DNA from: Caulobacter flavus
Lineage (GTDB): Bacteria; Pseudomonadota; Alphaproteobacteria; Caulobacterales; Caulobacteraceae
Reading direction: 5' to 3'
Length of the DNA: 64,000 bases
Assembly: GCF_003722335.1 (NCBI RefSeq)
Contig: NZ_CP026100.1
Span: 5,182,001 to 5,246,000, forward strand
Made by a program: the position numbers and the translations under genes. This document shows positions 7,579 to 15,589 of this stretch, one piece after another; position 1 is the first letter of the stretch; each line of letters begins with the position of its first letter. The notes beneath the pieces were generated by a model. That model was given only the letters and a program-made list of their open reading frames with translations. It was not told where the DNA came from and did not search any database.

Positions 7579-7755
7579 ATGGCCGAGATCCTCAACCTCA
7601 ACCACGCCCGCAAGGCCAAGGCCAAGACCGACGCCCGGCAGACGGCCGTCGAGAACCGCGCCCGCTTTGGCCGCACCAAGGCCGAGAAGACCCTCGACGC
7701 CGCCCGCGCCGACAAGCTGTCGCGCAGCCTGGACGGCGCCAAGCGCGAGGACTGA
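7579..7755 (+). CDS. DUF4169 family small protein
   Basis: A 58-residue, highly charged helical protein starting MAEILNLNHARKAKA and continuing with a basic, Ala-rich helix (RFGRTKAEK near 32-40). It matches the alphaproteobacterial DUF4169 pattern of an N-terminal ILNLxxARK box. ATG at 7579 lies 5 bases past the previous stop, and its own stop TGA abuts the following TTG start. Function unknown. Context gives an operon GST-DUF6807-DUF4169-membrane protein. Confidence 0.8.
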   Translation: MAEILNLNHARKAKAKTDARQTAVENRARFGRTKAEKTLDAARADKLSRSLDGAKRED

Positions 7756-8328
7756 TTGGGCGACCCGGCCGCCTCTCCCTGGCCGCTGCGCGACGCGGCG
7801 GTCCGCGCTGCCCCGATCCTGGCGGCGTTCGTGGGCTGGCATGCGTTGTGGAACTGGGCGGTTCCGCTGGACCCGGCCCTGTCGCCGCCGCCCCGCGCCC
7901 AAAGCGTGCTGACCATCGGCGTGTTCTCCACCCCCACCGACAAGCCGGCGCCGGACGGCTACGCCTTCGAGACCGTCGACGGCCACGCCCTTCGCCTGAT
8001 CTGCGCGCCGCCGGCCGCGAAATCAGAACTGGCCAAGGACGCCTGCCTGAGCGGCGGCGGCCGGGTCGGCGACCATGCCCGTCGCTATGTCGCCGTGCGC
8101 TATCACGCACTGCCCGGCGCCGGGGACGCTCCGCCCCGCGGCGTCCTGCTCGGCGCCAAGGCCGGTCCGGACTGGCTGCTCAAGCCAGAAGAGCAGAAGG
8201 CCAGACTGTCGGCCCTCGCCGAAACCGACCGGCGCGGAAAGGTGCACTGGCGGACGGCGATCTCGGCGATCGTCACGCTGTTGCTCGGCTTTCTCGCCCT
8301 GCGCCTCCTGCGACGGCTCCAGCGCTAA
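7756..8328 (+). CDS. hypothetical membrane-anchored protein
   Basis: 190 residues from a TTG codon that directly follows the previous stop. A hydrophobic segment (APILAAFVGWHALWNWAV, about 18-36) and a C-terminal helix (ISAIVTLLLGFLALRLL, about 168-185) flank a roughly 130-residue extracytoplasmic domain with two Cys (ICAPP and DACLS), which may form a disulfide. I do not recognise the family. The short distance to the upstream genes suggests co-translation, and no better start with a ribosome site was found. Confidence 0.6.
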   Translation: MGDPAASPWPLRDAAVRAAPILAAFVGWHALWNWAVPLDPALSPPPRAQSVLTIGVFSTPTDKPAPDGYAFETVDGHALRLICAPPAAKSELAKDACLSGGGRVGDHARRYVAVRYHALPGAGDAPPRGVLLGAKAGPDWLLKPEEQKARLSALAETDRRGKVHWRTAISAIVTLLLGFLALRLLRRLQR

Positions 8329-8335
8329 GTCGCCC

Positions 8336-8500
8336 CTAACGCGGCGCCAAGTAGCGCGCGCCCTTCGGCAGGCTCTCGCAGCAGCCCATCGGCGGGGGCT
8401 GCGGGGTTTCCGCCATCCGCTTCCAGGCGGCGATCAGGCGTTCGATCGCCCACACCCAGCCGAACGTGCTTTCCTTATGGGTCTTGTGAAACTCTTCCAT
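8336..8500 (-). CDS. small hypothetical protein (54 aa)
   Basis: A short ORF beginning MEEFHKTHKESTFGWVWAIER, preceded by GGAGAG at a good distance. It has a Trp-rich amphipathic helix, then a Pro-rich stretch and a MGCCESLPKGARY tail with paired Cys. The ribosome site and GC-rich wobble positions support it as real. I do not recognise the family. It ends tail-to-tail with the membrane protein ending at 8328. Confidence 0.55.
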   Translation of the reverse strand: MEEFHKTHKESTFGWVWAIERLIAAWKRMAETPQPPPMGCCESLPKGARYLAPR

Positions 8501-8595
8501 GGCCGTCTCTCCTGATCCCCGGCGACGGCTGGAAGATCGGCCTTTCCGACACCCGCGACAAACGCGGTTCGTTGAGTTATGGATAAACCTGACTT

Positions 8596-9528
8596 ATGGC
8601 TGACATCCTTGCTTCATACTCGCTGGGCGCCATCCGCGTCTTCGAAGCCGCCGCCCGGCTGAAGAGCTTCACGCGCGCGGCCGACGAGTTGGGCGTCACC
8701 CAGGCGGCCGTCAGCTGGCAGGTGAAGACCCTGGAGCAGCGCCTGGGCCAGCCGCTGTTCGTGCGCCGGGTGCGCGAGGTCGACCTGACCCCGGCGGGCG
8801 AACGGCTGGCGCGGGCCGCCGCCGAGTCGATGGGCCTGCTACGCGCGGCGCTGTCGGACCTGGTCGAGGCCGACCAGGGCGTGCTGGCCATCACCACCAT
8901 GCAGAGCCTGGCCAACCACTGGCTGGCCGCGCGCCTGGGCGCCTTCCAGCTGGCCCATCCGATGATCGCCGTGCGGCTGGAGGGCAGCCACGTGCTGCGC
9001 GACCTGGACCGCGGCGAGGCGGACCTGGGCTTGCGCGCCGGCGACGGCGACTGGCCGGGCCTGGCCGCCCACTTCCTGATGCCCTTCGTTCAGACCGCCC
9101 TCTGCTCGCCGGAGTTCCTGGCGCGGCATGGGCCGTTCGAGCGGCCCGCCGACCTGCTGAACCAGCCACGCATCGGCGCCTCCAGCGAATGGGAGATATG
9201 GTTTCGCGCCGCCGGCGTCGCGCCGCCGCAAAATCCCGAGGCCCCGCGCCTGGCGGCCGACGCCCAGTCGATCGAAGTCGCCTCAGCGCTGGCCGGCCAG
9301 GGCCTGGCCGTCGGCTCGCCGATCTTCTTCGCCGCCGAGATCGCGTCGGGGCGCCTGGTGCAGCCGTTCGACATCGCGCCGCACTATGGCGGCGGCTACT
9401 GGCTGGTCTATCCGAAGGACCGTCGGCGCGTGCGCAAGATCGTCGCCTTCCGCGACTGGATCCTCGAGGCCGTGGCCGCCGACCCGGCCATCGCCCGCCA
9501 CGCGGCGGACGGCGGCCAGGCCGGCTGA
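8596..9528 (+). CDS. LysR-family transcriptional regulator (GcvA-like)
   Basis: 310 residues. The winged HTH spans about 9-68, with FEAAARLKSFTRAADELGVTQAAVS and a second-helix QVKTLEQRLGQPLFVR characteristic of the GcvA/AmpR subgroup. The periplasmic-binding-like effector domain follows (GEADLGLRAGDGDWPG; GLAVGSPIFFA). No divergent partner gene is obvious, as the small ORF at 8336-8500 is the only divergent neighbour. Target and inducer unknown. Confidence 0.88.
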   Translation: MADILASYSLGAIRVFEAAARLKSFTRAADELGVTQAAVSWQVKTLEQRLGQPLFVRRVREVDLTPAGERLARAAAESMGLLRAALSDLVEADQGVLAITTMQSLANHWLAARLGAFQLAHPMIAVRLEGSHVLRDLDRGEADLGLRAGDGDWPGLAAHFLMPFVQTALCSPEFLARHGPFERPADLLNQPRIGASSEWEIWFRAAGVAPPQNPEAPRLAADAQSIEVASALAGQGLAVGSPIFFAAEIASGRLVQPFDIAPHYGGGYWLVYPKDRRRVRKIVAFRDWILEAVAADPAIARHAADGGQAG

Positions 9529-9532
9529 GCCG

Positions 9533-11341
9533 TCAGTCGATCGCGGCCGTCGCCACCGGCCGGGGATCGCGCTTCAGCGTCAGGCGCAGGTCGAGCGCCT
9601 TGTGCGTCAGCACCAGGGAGTCGCCGTCGGCCAGCCGGTAGTCGAACACCAGCCCGGAATCCTCCAGCGACAGCTGGCTGTCGTTGACGAGATAGGTCTC
9701 GGACGGATCCTCCTCGAAGGCGCCGCCCTTGCGACGCTCGACCAGCAGTTCCTCGTCGTCGAAGGTCAGGCGGTCGCCGCGCTTGAGGTCGATCTGGCCG
9801 TCGCCGTCGATCCTGGCGATCGTCCAGGCGCCGACGAGACCGGCCGGCCCGACCTTGGGGACCTCGCCGGCATGGCCCGACAGCATGGCCGTCCGCGTCA
9901 GCAGGTTGGCGACCAGCCTACGCTCGGGCGCGAGCTTGGGATCGGTCTCGCCTCGCAACCGCTCGTCGAACCGGCGCAGCGTCTGATAGGCGCCCTCCTC
10001 GTCGCTGTCCCGGTGATAGAGCGTGGCGACCTTGTGCAGCGACTGGAACTCGTCGATCAGCAGATGCGCCAGGCGCAGGCCCGACGACGGCGCGCCTGAG
10101 GGGGCGGGCACCGCCAGGGCCTGGGTCTGGCTGGCCCCGCCCTTGTCGGTATAGCTCAGCGACACGTCGAGCAGGCTATCCCCCGGCTTCAGGGCCGGCT
10201 CGGGCAGGTAGGTCGCGCCCTCGGCCTTGGCCAGGCCGACCATCAGGCCGCCGCCCTCGGTCGACAGGAAGGCCGTCGGGACGGAGATCGACACCGCCCC
10301 GTCCTCGCCGCGCTTGAGGCCGTCCTCGGGCGCGCCGTAAACGCCGGTGATCCGATAGCCGGGCCGCGCCTTGACGCTGAGGTTCAGGTCATAGGCCAGT
10401 TCCGAGACCATGGTGTCGAGCTTGCCGGTGAACACTCCCTTGACGTCGCTCTCGTCGCGCAGGAAGAACAGGTTGCCGCCGCGCACGCTGGAGATCTCGG
10501 TGGCCAGCGGCGCGTCGAACTGCTCGCCGACGCCGATGGTCGTCAGGCCGATCCCGCGCCGCGAGGCCTCCCTGGCCATGCCCATGAAGCTGTCGGCGTC
10601 GGTCGCGCCGACATTGGGCTGCTCGTCGGTGAACAGCATCACCCGGGTCACGCCCTTGAAGCCGGGCTGGCTGGCGAAGGCGGTCTCGTAGCCGACCTGC
10701 AGCCCCTCCTCCATGTTGGTGGAGCCCTCGCTTTCGATGGCGTCGATGGCCCGGCGGATCGCGCCCTTGCCGTTCGCCACCGGCGTCGGCTCCAGGTGCC
10801 GGTACGACCGATCGCCATAGAGCACGATGCTGATCTGGTCGCCCGGCCGCAGCTGGTCGAGGATCTGCCGCAGGCTCGCCCGCACCTGGTCCAGCGGCTC
10901 GCCGTCCATGGACCCGGACTTGTCGACCACGGCCACCAGGTTGAGCGGCTGGCGCTTCCAGGTCGCCGCGTCGATGCTGGAGTTGAAGCCCACGCCGACC
11001 AGGATCTTGTCGGCCGGCGACAGCGGCAGGCTGGCGCGCATGGCCTCGCCGGTGACGCACAGCACCCGGACGCAGGCCTCGCCGGGGATCTGCAGGTCGT
11101 AGCCGCCCATCAGCCCCTCCGGCGTCAGGGTGTCGGGCATCGGGATCTGGCCGGCCTCGGACTGGCCCCGAAAGTGGTTGATGTCCTGGGCGCCGCCCTG
11201 GCGGACGCGCAACGAGCCGGTGACGATGATTTCGTCGATGTTCGGTTCGTCATCCGGCGGCGTCTGGACCTGAGTCCAGGCCGGGGTGGAAACCAGCGCC
11301 AGCGCCAGTACGGAGGCGGCGGACCAAAGGCGACGCGACAT
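9533..11341 (-). CDS. von Willebrand factor A domain protein (exported, YfbK-like)
   Basis: 602 residues with a signal peptide ending near TPAWTQ. Residues about 36-45 (IDEIIVTGSL) resemble the TonB-box/plug start of TonB-dependent receptors. Then comes a von Willebrand N-terminal domain, the VWA domain with the MIDAS motif DKSGSMDGEP near residue 142 and DEQPNVG near 240, and a C-terminal DUF3520-like region. YfbK-type proteins bind metal through MIDAS and take part in envelope complexes, though their function is poorly known. The last about 90 residues form an extra lipocalin-like beta segment (GLVGAWTIARIDGDG). Single-gene unit. Confidence 0.85.
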   Translation of the reverse strand: MSRRLWSAASVLALALVSTPAWTQVQTPPDDEPNIDEIIVTGSLRVRQGGAQDINHFRGQSEAGQIPMPDTLTPEGLMGGYDLQIPGEACVRVLCVTGEAMRASLPLSPADKILVGVGFNSSIDAATWKRQPLNLVAVVDKSGSMDGEPLDQVRASLRQILDQLRPGDQISIVLYGDRSYRHLEPTPVANGKGAIRRAIDAIESEGSTNMEEGLQVGYETAFASQPGFKGVTRVMLFTDEQPNVGATDADSFMGMAREASRRGIGLTTIGVGEQFDAPLATEISSVRGGNLFFLRDESDVKGVFTGKLDTMVSELAYDLNLSVKARPGYRITGVYGAPEDGLKRGEDGAVSISVPTAFLSTEGGGLMVGLAKAEGATYLPEPALKPGDSLLDVSLSYTDKGGASQTQALAVPAPSGAPSSGLRLAHLLIDEFQSLHKVATLYHRDSDEEGAYQTLRRFDERLRGETDPKLAPERRLVANLLTRTAMLSGHAGEVPKVGPAGLVGAWTIARIDGDGQIDLKRGDRLTFDDEELLVERRKGGAFEEDPSETYLVNDSQLSLEDSGLVFDYRLADGDSLVLTHKALDLRLTLKRDPRPVATAAID

Positions 11342-11414
11342 CGTGAACCTCCCGTTTTGATTGCAGGAAGGCTAACGCCGCGCGCGCCGCGCGAACAAGC
11401 GAAATTGCTAAGGT

Positions 11415-12197
11415 TCAGGCCGCCCGCTGGTAGTGCTCGCGCAGGTCCTGCGGAATGGCCTGGTAGGTGGCTGGCGGCGTGATCCCAAGCGCTCGCCGCG
11501 CCTCGTCCAGCGGCATGGCGAACAGGGCCGGATAGTCGACCTCGGGCAGCCAGGCAGCCTTGCGTCCGGCCTTCCAGGCCTCGCGCACGGCCTTGCCGTA
11601 GGGCTGGCCGTCCTTCAGGCGGCGGAACTCGCGGGCCCCGGCCATGGCGATCAGGGCGAAGCCCAGGCTGCGGGTCTGGGCGTAGGAGAAGGCCACCACG
11701 CAGACCTCGCCCAGCGCGTCGGTGCCGTAGCCGGTCAGCACGTGCCAGACGTCGTGCACGTCGCGCAGGCGGCGGGCGTACCACAGCAGCGGATGGGCCG
11801 CGTCCATGTCGGCGTCGGCCACCTTGCGGCTCTCGTCGGCCAGGCCCTCGGCGGTCAGGCCGCGCGGGGCGATGAAGTCGCGATAGGCCGCGCCGACGGT
11901 GCCCGGCTGGAACTGGGCCAGCCAGGCTTCGTCCGACAGCCAGTCGGCGAACTCCTCGCGGCGATACGCGATCGCCCCGCCCTGCGGCGTCTTCAGCAGG
12001 CGGGCGTAGCCGTTGGGGATCGCCCGGCCGGAAAGGGCCCGCATGACCTCGAACACCTGGGCCGTGTCTTCCTTGTCGGCGATCAGCCGACGGACGGCGC
12101 GAAACGCCCGCAAAGGCTGCAGACGGAAGCTCGCATCGCGGGCGCCCAGCGGAGGACGCGCGGAAGTAGCGTCAAGGACTTGCGCGGCTGTGCTCAT
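11415..12197 (-). CDS. Coq4 family protein (ubiquinone biosynthesis / C1-hydrolysing homologue)
   Basis: 260 residues. The Coq4 signature H-D-x-x-H followed after 11 residues by Glu is intact (HDVWHVLTGYGTDALGE, about 157-173). This zinc-binding motif is needed for oxidative C1 decarboxylation of ubiquinone precursors in the yeast and human enzymes. The N-terminal about 60 residues contain an extension. Paralogues occur in many alphaproteobacteria outside ubiquinone operons, so the exact role is uncertain. A perfect ATGAC-N5-GTCAT palindrome lies 32 bases upstream and could be a TetR-type operator. Confidence 0.82.
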   Translation of the reverse strand: MSTAAQVLDATSARPPLGARDASFRLQPLRAFRAVRRLIADKEDTAQVFEVMRALSGRAIPNGYARLLKTPQGGAIAYRREEFADWLSDEAWLAQFQPGTVGAAYRDFIAPRGLTAEGLADESRKVADADMDAAHPLLWYARRLRDVHDVWHVLTGYGTDALGEVCVVAFSYAQTRSLGFALIAMAGAREFRRLKDGQPYGKAVREAWKAGRKAAWLPEVDYPALFAMPLDEARRALGITPPATYQAIPQDLREHYQRAA

Positions 12198-12228
12198 CAG
12201 GCATGCTCCCGGCGTGGCGTCACTAAAG

Positions 12229-12243
12229 ATGACACGCCGTCAT
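12229..12243. promoter_or_regulatory. palindromic operator candidate between coq4-like and RHH genes
   Basis: A perfect inverted repeat ATGAC-N5-GTCAT sits in the divergent intergenic region, 32 bases from the coq4-like start and 46 from the RHH gene. It overlaps a second imperfect repeat (GTCA-N7-TGAC at about 12219-12233). The spacing fits a dimeric TetR or similar repressor; the regulator is not identified. Confidence 0.5.
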
Positions 12244-12288
12244 TTTTAATCAAGAGCCGAACCGACGTTCCGCCGGAGAGTTGCGCCG

Positions 12289-12498
12289 ATGGGCAGTTTG
12301 AAGAAGCGATCGGTCAACCTGGCGGGCCACGCCACCTCGCTGGCCCTCGAGCCCGAATTCTGGGCGGCGCTCGAGCGCGTCGCCAGGCAGGACGCCGTCA
12401 GCATCGCCGCCCTGATCCAGCGCATCGACGTGGGCCGGGGCGAACGCCCGCTGGCCTCGGCCTGCCGTGTCTACGCCCTGCAGCGCGCGGGCGGCTGA
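12289..12498 (+). CDS. ribbon-helix-helix domain protein (RHH_4)
   Basis: A 69-residue putative DNA-binding protein. KKRSVNLAGHATSLALEPEFWAAL is the RHH_4 opening, with the ribbon strand (SLALE) followed by helices around FWAALERVARQ and SIAALIQRID. The C-terminal RPLASACRVYAL closes the fold. Family members are small alphaproteobacterial regulators of unknown targets. Divergent from the Coq4-like gene, so the shared intergenic palindrome may be its own target or that of another repressor. Confidence 0.85.
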   Translation: MGSLKKRSVNLAGHATSLALEPEFWAALERVARQDAVSIAALIQRIDVGRGERPLASACRVYALQRAGG

Positions 12499-12602
12499 CC
12501 CCCTCCGGCCCTCCGGGCCACCTCTCCCAGAGGGGGAGGATTTTCAGATGCGCCCCCTCTGGGGGAGCTGTCGCGAAAGCGACTGAGGAGGCCGCGAAGC
12601 GG
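12499..12602. repeat. dispersed intergenic repeat, family A copy 2
   Basis: Contains the CCCTCCGGCCCTCCGGGCCACC and CTCTGGGGGAGCTGTCGCGAAAGCGACTGAGG modules in the same orientation as other copies. It fills the gap between the RHH and small membrane genes. Confidence 0.85.
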
Positions 12603-12824
12603 TCACCCCGGCCTGGGCACGGGCGCCGGCAGCGGTTCGGGGTTGGGCGTCGGCAGGGTCGGCGACGCCAGGTCGGGCAGCCTCAGGTCGGCGATGTCCG
12701 GTCGCACGACCAGCAGGCCCGAACGCCAGACGGCGTAGACCAGCAGCGCGACGAGGACGAGAACCGCCAGCAGCGCCGCGCCGCTCCAGGCGCCTTCGTG
12801 ATGATGTCCGTGATGGCGAGCCAT
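12603..12824 (-). CDS. small single-pass membrane protein with Pro-rich tail
   Basis: 73 residues: a His-rich cytoplasmic start (MARHHGHHHEG), one transmembrane helix (AALLAVLVLVALLVYAVW, about 16-34) and a Pro/Leu-rich tail that has PTLPTPNPEPLPAPVP. No family recognised. It is the downstream partner of a similar small protein (12855-13061), with only about 30 bases between, so the pair may be one envelope unit. Confidence 0.6.
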   Translation of the reverse strand: MARHHGHHHEGAWSGAALLAVLVLVALLVYAVWRSGLLVVRPDIADLRLPDLASPTLPTPNPEPLPAPVPRPG

Positions 12825-12854
12825 GCCCGCCTCCTCTCGTTTGCCCTGTCAGGC

Positions 12855-13061
12855 TCAGCCGGGAGCCTTGGGCGCTTCGGGAACCTTCGGCGCGTCCGGC
12901 AGCTTGGGCGCGGAGGCCGAGATGTCGACGTCGACCGACTTCTTCTGGGTGAAGCCGCCGGAGAACATCATGAACGCCAGCACGGCGACGACCACCACGA
13001 GGGCGCCGACGATGAAGGCCAGGCCGCTGTTGCCGCCGCCCGATTTGCTCTCTTCCGCCAT
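12855..13061 (-). CDS. small single-pass membrane protein
   Basis: 68 residues starting MAEESKSGGGNSG, with a transmembrane helix (AFIVGALVVVVAVLAFMMF, about 15-33), a basic flank and a Pro/Ala-rich C-terminus that has PDAPKVPEAPKAPG. AGGA precedes the ATG. Paired with the neighbouring 12603-12824 gene, which has the same layout. No known family. Confidence 0.6.
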   Translation of the reverse strand: MAEESKSGGGNSGLAFIVGALVVVVAVLAFMMFSGGFTQKKSVDVDISASAPKLPDAPKVPEAPKAPG

Positions 13062-13154
13062 GTTCCTGCTCCTGTTTCGTCCCTGCCGTTCAACGGGAGG
13101 GCCGTGGCCAGGGTTCCGCAAAGCCGCCTCCGGGGCTTAAGCCTGGGGAAGTTT

Positions 13155-13169
13155 GTGCTACATATGTTC
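13155..13169 (+). promoter_or_regulatory. LexA/SOS-box-like motif upstream of the helicase
   Basis: GTGC-N7-GTTC lies two bases before the helicase ATG. It matches the alphaproteobacterial LexA direct-repeat consensus GTTC-N7-GTTC at 7 of 8 positions. Weak evidence, as a single mismatch could abolish binding. Confidence 0.3.
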
Positions 13170-13171
13170 CC

Positions 13172-15589
13172 ATGTCTTCCGGCTTCGACTCGTCCGACCC
13201 GTTCGGCGACCTCCCCGCTCCGCGCATCTCCGATCTCGCCCGCCCCCAGGCTCCGGGCGGCGGCGGGCCCGCGCCCGACTATCTGAGCGGCCTCAACACC
13301 GAGCAGCACGAGGCCGTCGTCACGACCGAGGGTCCCGTCCTGGTGCTGGCCGGCGCCGGCACGGGCAAGACCCGCGTGCTGACGACGCGCCTGGCCCACA
13401 TTCTTTCCACCGGCCGCGCCCGGCCGTGGGAGATCCTGGCGGTCACCTTCACCAACAAGGCCGCGCGCGAGATGCGCGAGCGGATCACCCACATCATCGG
13501 CCCGGAAGCCGAGGGCCTGCGGTGGCTGGGCACCTTCCACTCGGTGGCCGCCCAGATCCTGCGCCGCCACGCCGAGCTGGTGGGACTGAAGTCGAACTAC
13601 ACGATCATCGACACCGACGATAACGAGCGGCTGCTCAAGCAGCTTATCGAGGCCGAGAACATCGACGCCAAGCGCTGGACGCCGCGCATCCTGTCGGGCC
13701 TGATCGACGCCTGGAAGAACCGCGGCTGGACGCCCGACCGCGTTCCGCCGTCGGAGGCCGGCGAATTCGCCAATGGCAAGGGCATCAGCCTCTACCGCCA
13801 GTATCAGGAGCGCCTGCGCATCCTGAACGCCTGCGACTTCGGCGACCTCTTGCTGCACAACATCACCATCTTCACCGGCAATCCGGACGTGCTGGCCGAC
13901 TTCCAGCGGCGCTTCCAGTACGTGATGGTCGACGAGTACCAGGACACCAACGTCGCCCAGTACCTGTGGCTGCGCCTGCTGGCCCAGGGCCGCCAGAACG
14001 TCTGCTGCGTGGGCGACGACGACCAGTCGATCTACGGCTGGCGGGGCGCGGAGGTCGACAACATCCTGCGCTTCGAGCGCGACTTCCCCGGCGCCAAGGT
14101 CGTGCGGCTGGAGCGCAACTACCGCTCGACAGAGCACATCCTGGCCGCCGCCTCGACCCTGATCACCGCCAACAAGGGCCGCCTGGGCAAGACCCTGTGG
14201 ACGGAGGAAACCGGCGGCGAGAAGGTCAAGGTCAGCGGCGTCTGGGACGGCGAAGCCGAAAGCCGGATGGTCGCCGACGAGATCGAGAAGGCCAAGCGCG
14301 CCGGCCGCCGCTACAATCAGATGGCCATCCTGGTGCGCGCCTCGTTCCAGATGCGCGCCTTCGAAGAGCGCTTCGTGATGCTGCAGATCCCCTATAAGGT
14401 GGTCGGCGGCCCGCGGTTCTTCGAGCGGGCGGAAATTCGCGACGCCCACGCCTATCTGCGCCTGATCCAGTCGCCCGACGATGATTTGGCCTTCGAGCGC
14501 ATCGTCAACACCCCCAAGCGCGGCATCGGCGACACCTCGGTGCAGAAGCTGCTGCAGATCGCCCGGCTGGAGGGAATCTCCACGGTCGAGGCGGCGCGGG
14601 TGATCATCGGCAGCGACGACTTGCCCGCCCGCACCCGCACGGCGCTGTCCAACTTCATCCGCGACCTCGACCGCTGGCGGGCGCAGATCGGAAACATGCA
14701 CCACCAGCGCGTTCTGGAGATGGTGCTGGAGGAGAGCGGCTACACCGACGCGCTGCGCCTCGACAAAGGCCCGACCAGCCAGACGCGCCTGGAGAACCTG
14801 AAGGAACTGGTCCAGTCGATGGGCCAGTTCGACAGCCTGGAGGCCTATCTGGAGCACGTGTCGCTGGTCATGGATCTGGACCGCGAGGCCACCGGCGACG
14901 CCGTCTGGATCATGACCCTGCACTCGGCCAAGGGCCTGGAGTTCCCGCTGGTGTTCCTGCCCGGCTGGGAGGAAGGCGTGTTCCCCAGCCAGCGCAGCAT
15001 GGACGACAAGGGCGAGAAGGGCCTCGAGGAAGAGCGGCGCCTGGCCTATGTGGGCATCACCCGCGCCCGCGAGGAGGCCCGCATCAGTTTCGTGGCCAAC
15101 CGCCAGGTCTACGGCCGCTGGACCAGCCAGCTGCCCAGCCGCTTCGTCGACGAACTGCCGCTGGAGCACGTCGATGCGGGCTCGGAGACCGGCTATTACG
15201 GCGGAGGCCCGGGCATGCAGCAGACCGTGTCGTCGCGCTGGGACGATCCGGGCGTCAGCGCCTTCCAGAGCGGCAGTTACGACAGCCCCGGCTGGAAGCG
15301 CGCGCAGGACCGGGTGCAGCAGTCGTCACGCGGCTTTGGCGAACGGTCGGGCGGCGCCACCGCCTGGCGCGGCGGCGGCTCGGCCGCGCGGGCCAAGCCG
15401 ATCGAGGGCGAAGGCCGGCTGGTGGCCGTCTCAGCCCCGACCAACAGCGCCTACAGCCGCGGCGACCGCGTGTTCCACGTCAAGTTCGGCTACGGCAAGG
15501 TGGCCTCGATCGAGGGCAACAAGCTGACCGTCGACTTCGAGAAGGCCGGCGAGAAGAAGGTCATCGACAGCTTCGTGGAGAAGGCGTGA
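13172..15589 (+). CDS. uvrD: UvrD/PcrA-type ATP-dependent DNA helicase
   Basis: A superfamily 1A 3'-5' helicase, 805 residues. Walker A AGAGTGKT is at about 60-67, followed by motif Ia FTNKAAREM, motif II DEYQDTN near 252-258, motif III GDDDQSIYGWRGA, motif IV/V (LHSAKGLEF) and motif VI (EERRLAYVGITRA). The C-terminus after about residue 760 (RVFHVKFGYGKVASIEGN) matches the Tudor-like domain by which UvrD/PcrA contacts RNA polymerase. It acts in nucleotide excision and mismatch repair. A MOSC gene overlaps its stop. Confidence 0.93.
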   Translation: MSSGFDSSDPFGDLPAPRISDLARPQAPGGGGPAPDYLSGLNTEQHEAVVTTEGPVLVLAGAGTGKTRVLTTRLAHILSTGRARPWEILAVTFTNKAAREMRERITHIIGPEAEGLRWLGTFHSVAAQILRRHAELVGLKSNYTIIDTDDNERLLKQLIEAENIDAKRWTPRILSGLIDAWKNRGWTPDRVPPSEAGEFANGKGISLYRQYQERLRILNACDFGDLLLHNITIFTGNPDVLADFQRRFQYVMVDEYQDTNVAQYLWLRLLAQGRQNVCCVGDDDQSIYGWRGAEVDNILRFERDFPGAKVVRLERNYRSTEHILAAASTLITANKGRLGKTLWTEETGGEKVKVSGVWDGEAESRMVADEIEKAKRAGRRYNQMAILVRASFQMRAFEERFVMLQIPYKVVGGPRFFERAEIRDAHAYLRLIQSPDDDLAFERIVNTPKRGIGDTSVQKLLQIARLEGISTVEAARVIIGSDDLPARTRTALSNFIRDLDRWRAQIGNMHHQRVLEMVLEESGYTDALRLDKGPTSQTRLENLKELVQSMGQFDSLEAYLEHVSLVMDLDREATGDAVWIMTLHSAKGLEFPLVFLPGWEEGVFPSQRSMDDKGEKGLEEERRLAYVGITRAREEARISFVANRQVYGRWTSQLPSRFVDELPLEHVDAGSETGYYGGGPGMQQTVSSRWDDPGVSAFQSGSYDSPGWKRAQDRVQQSSRGFGERSGGATAWRGGGSAARAKPIEGEGRLVAVSAPTNSAYSRGDRVFHVKFGYGKVASIEGNKLTVDFEKAGEKKVIDSFVEKA

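Noticed and set aside
12968..15169. 733-residue minus-strand ORF
   Set aside because: Antisense shadow of the UvrD helicase; translation is His/Gln/Val/Ala-rich without any domain.
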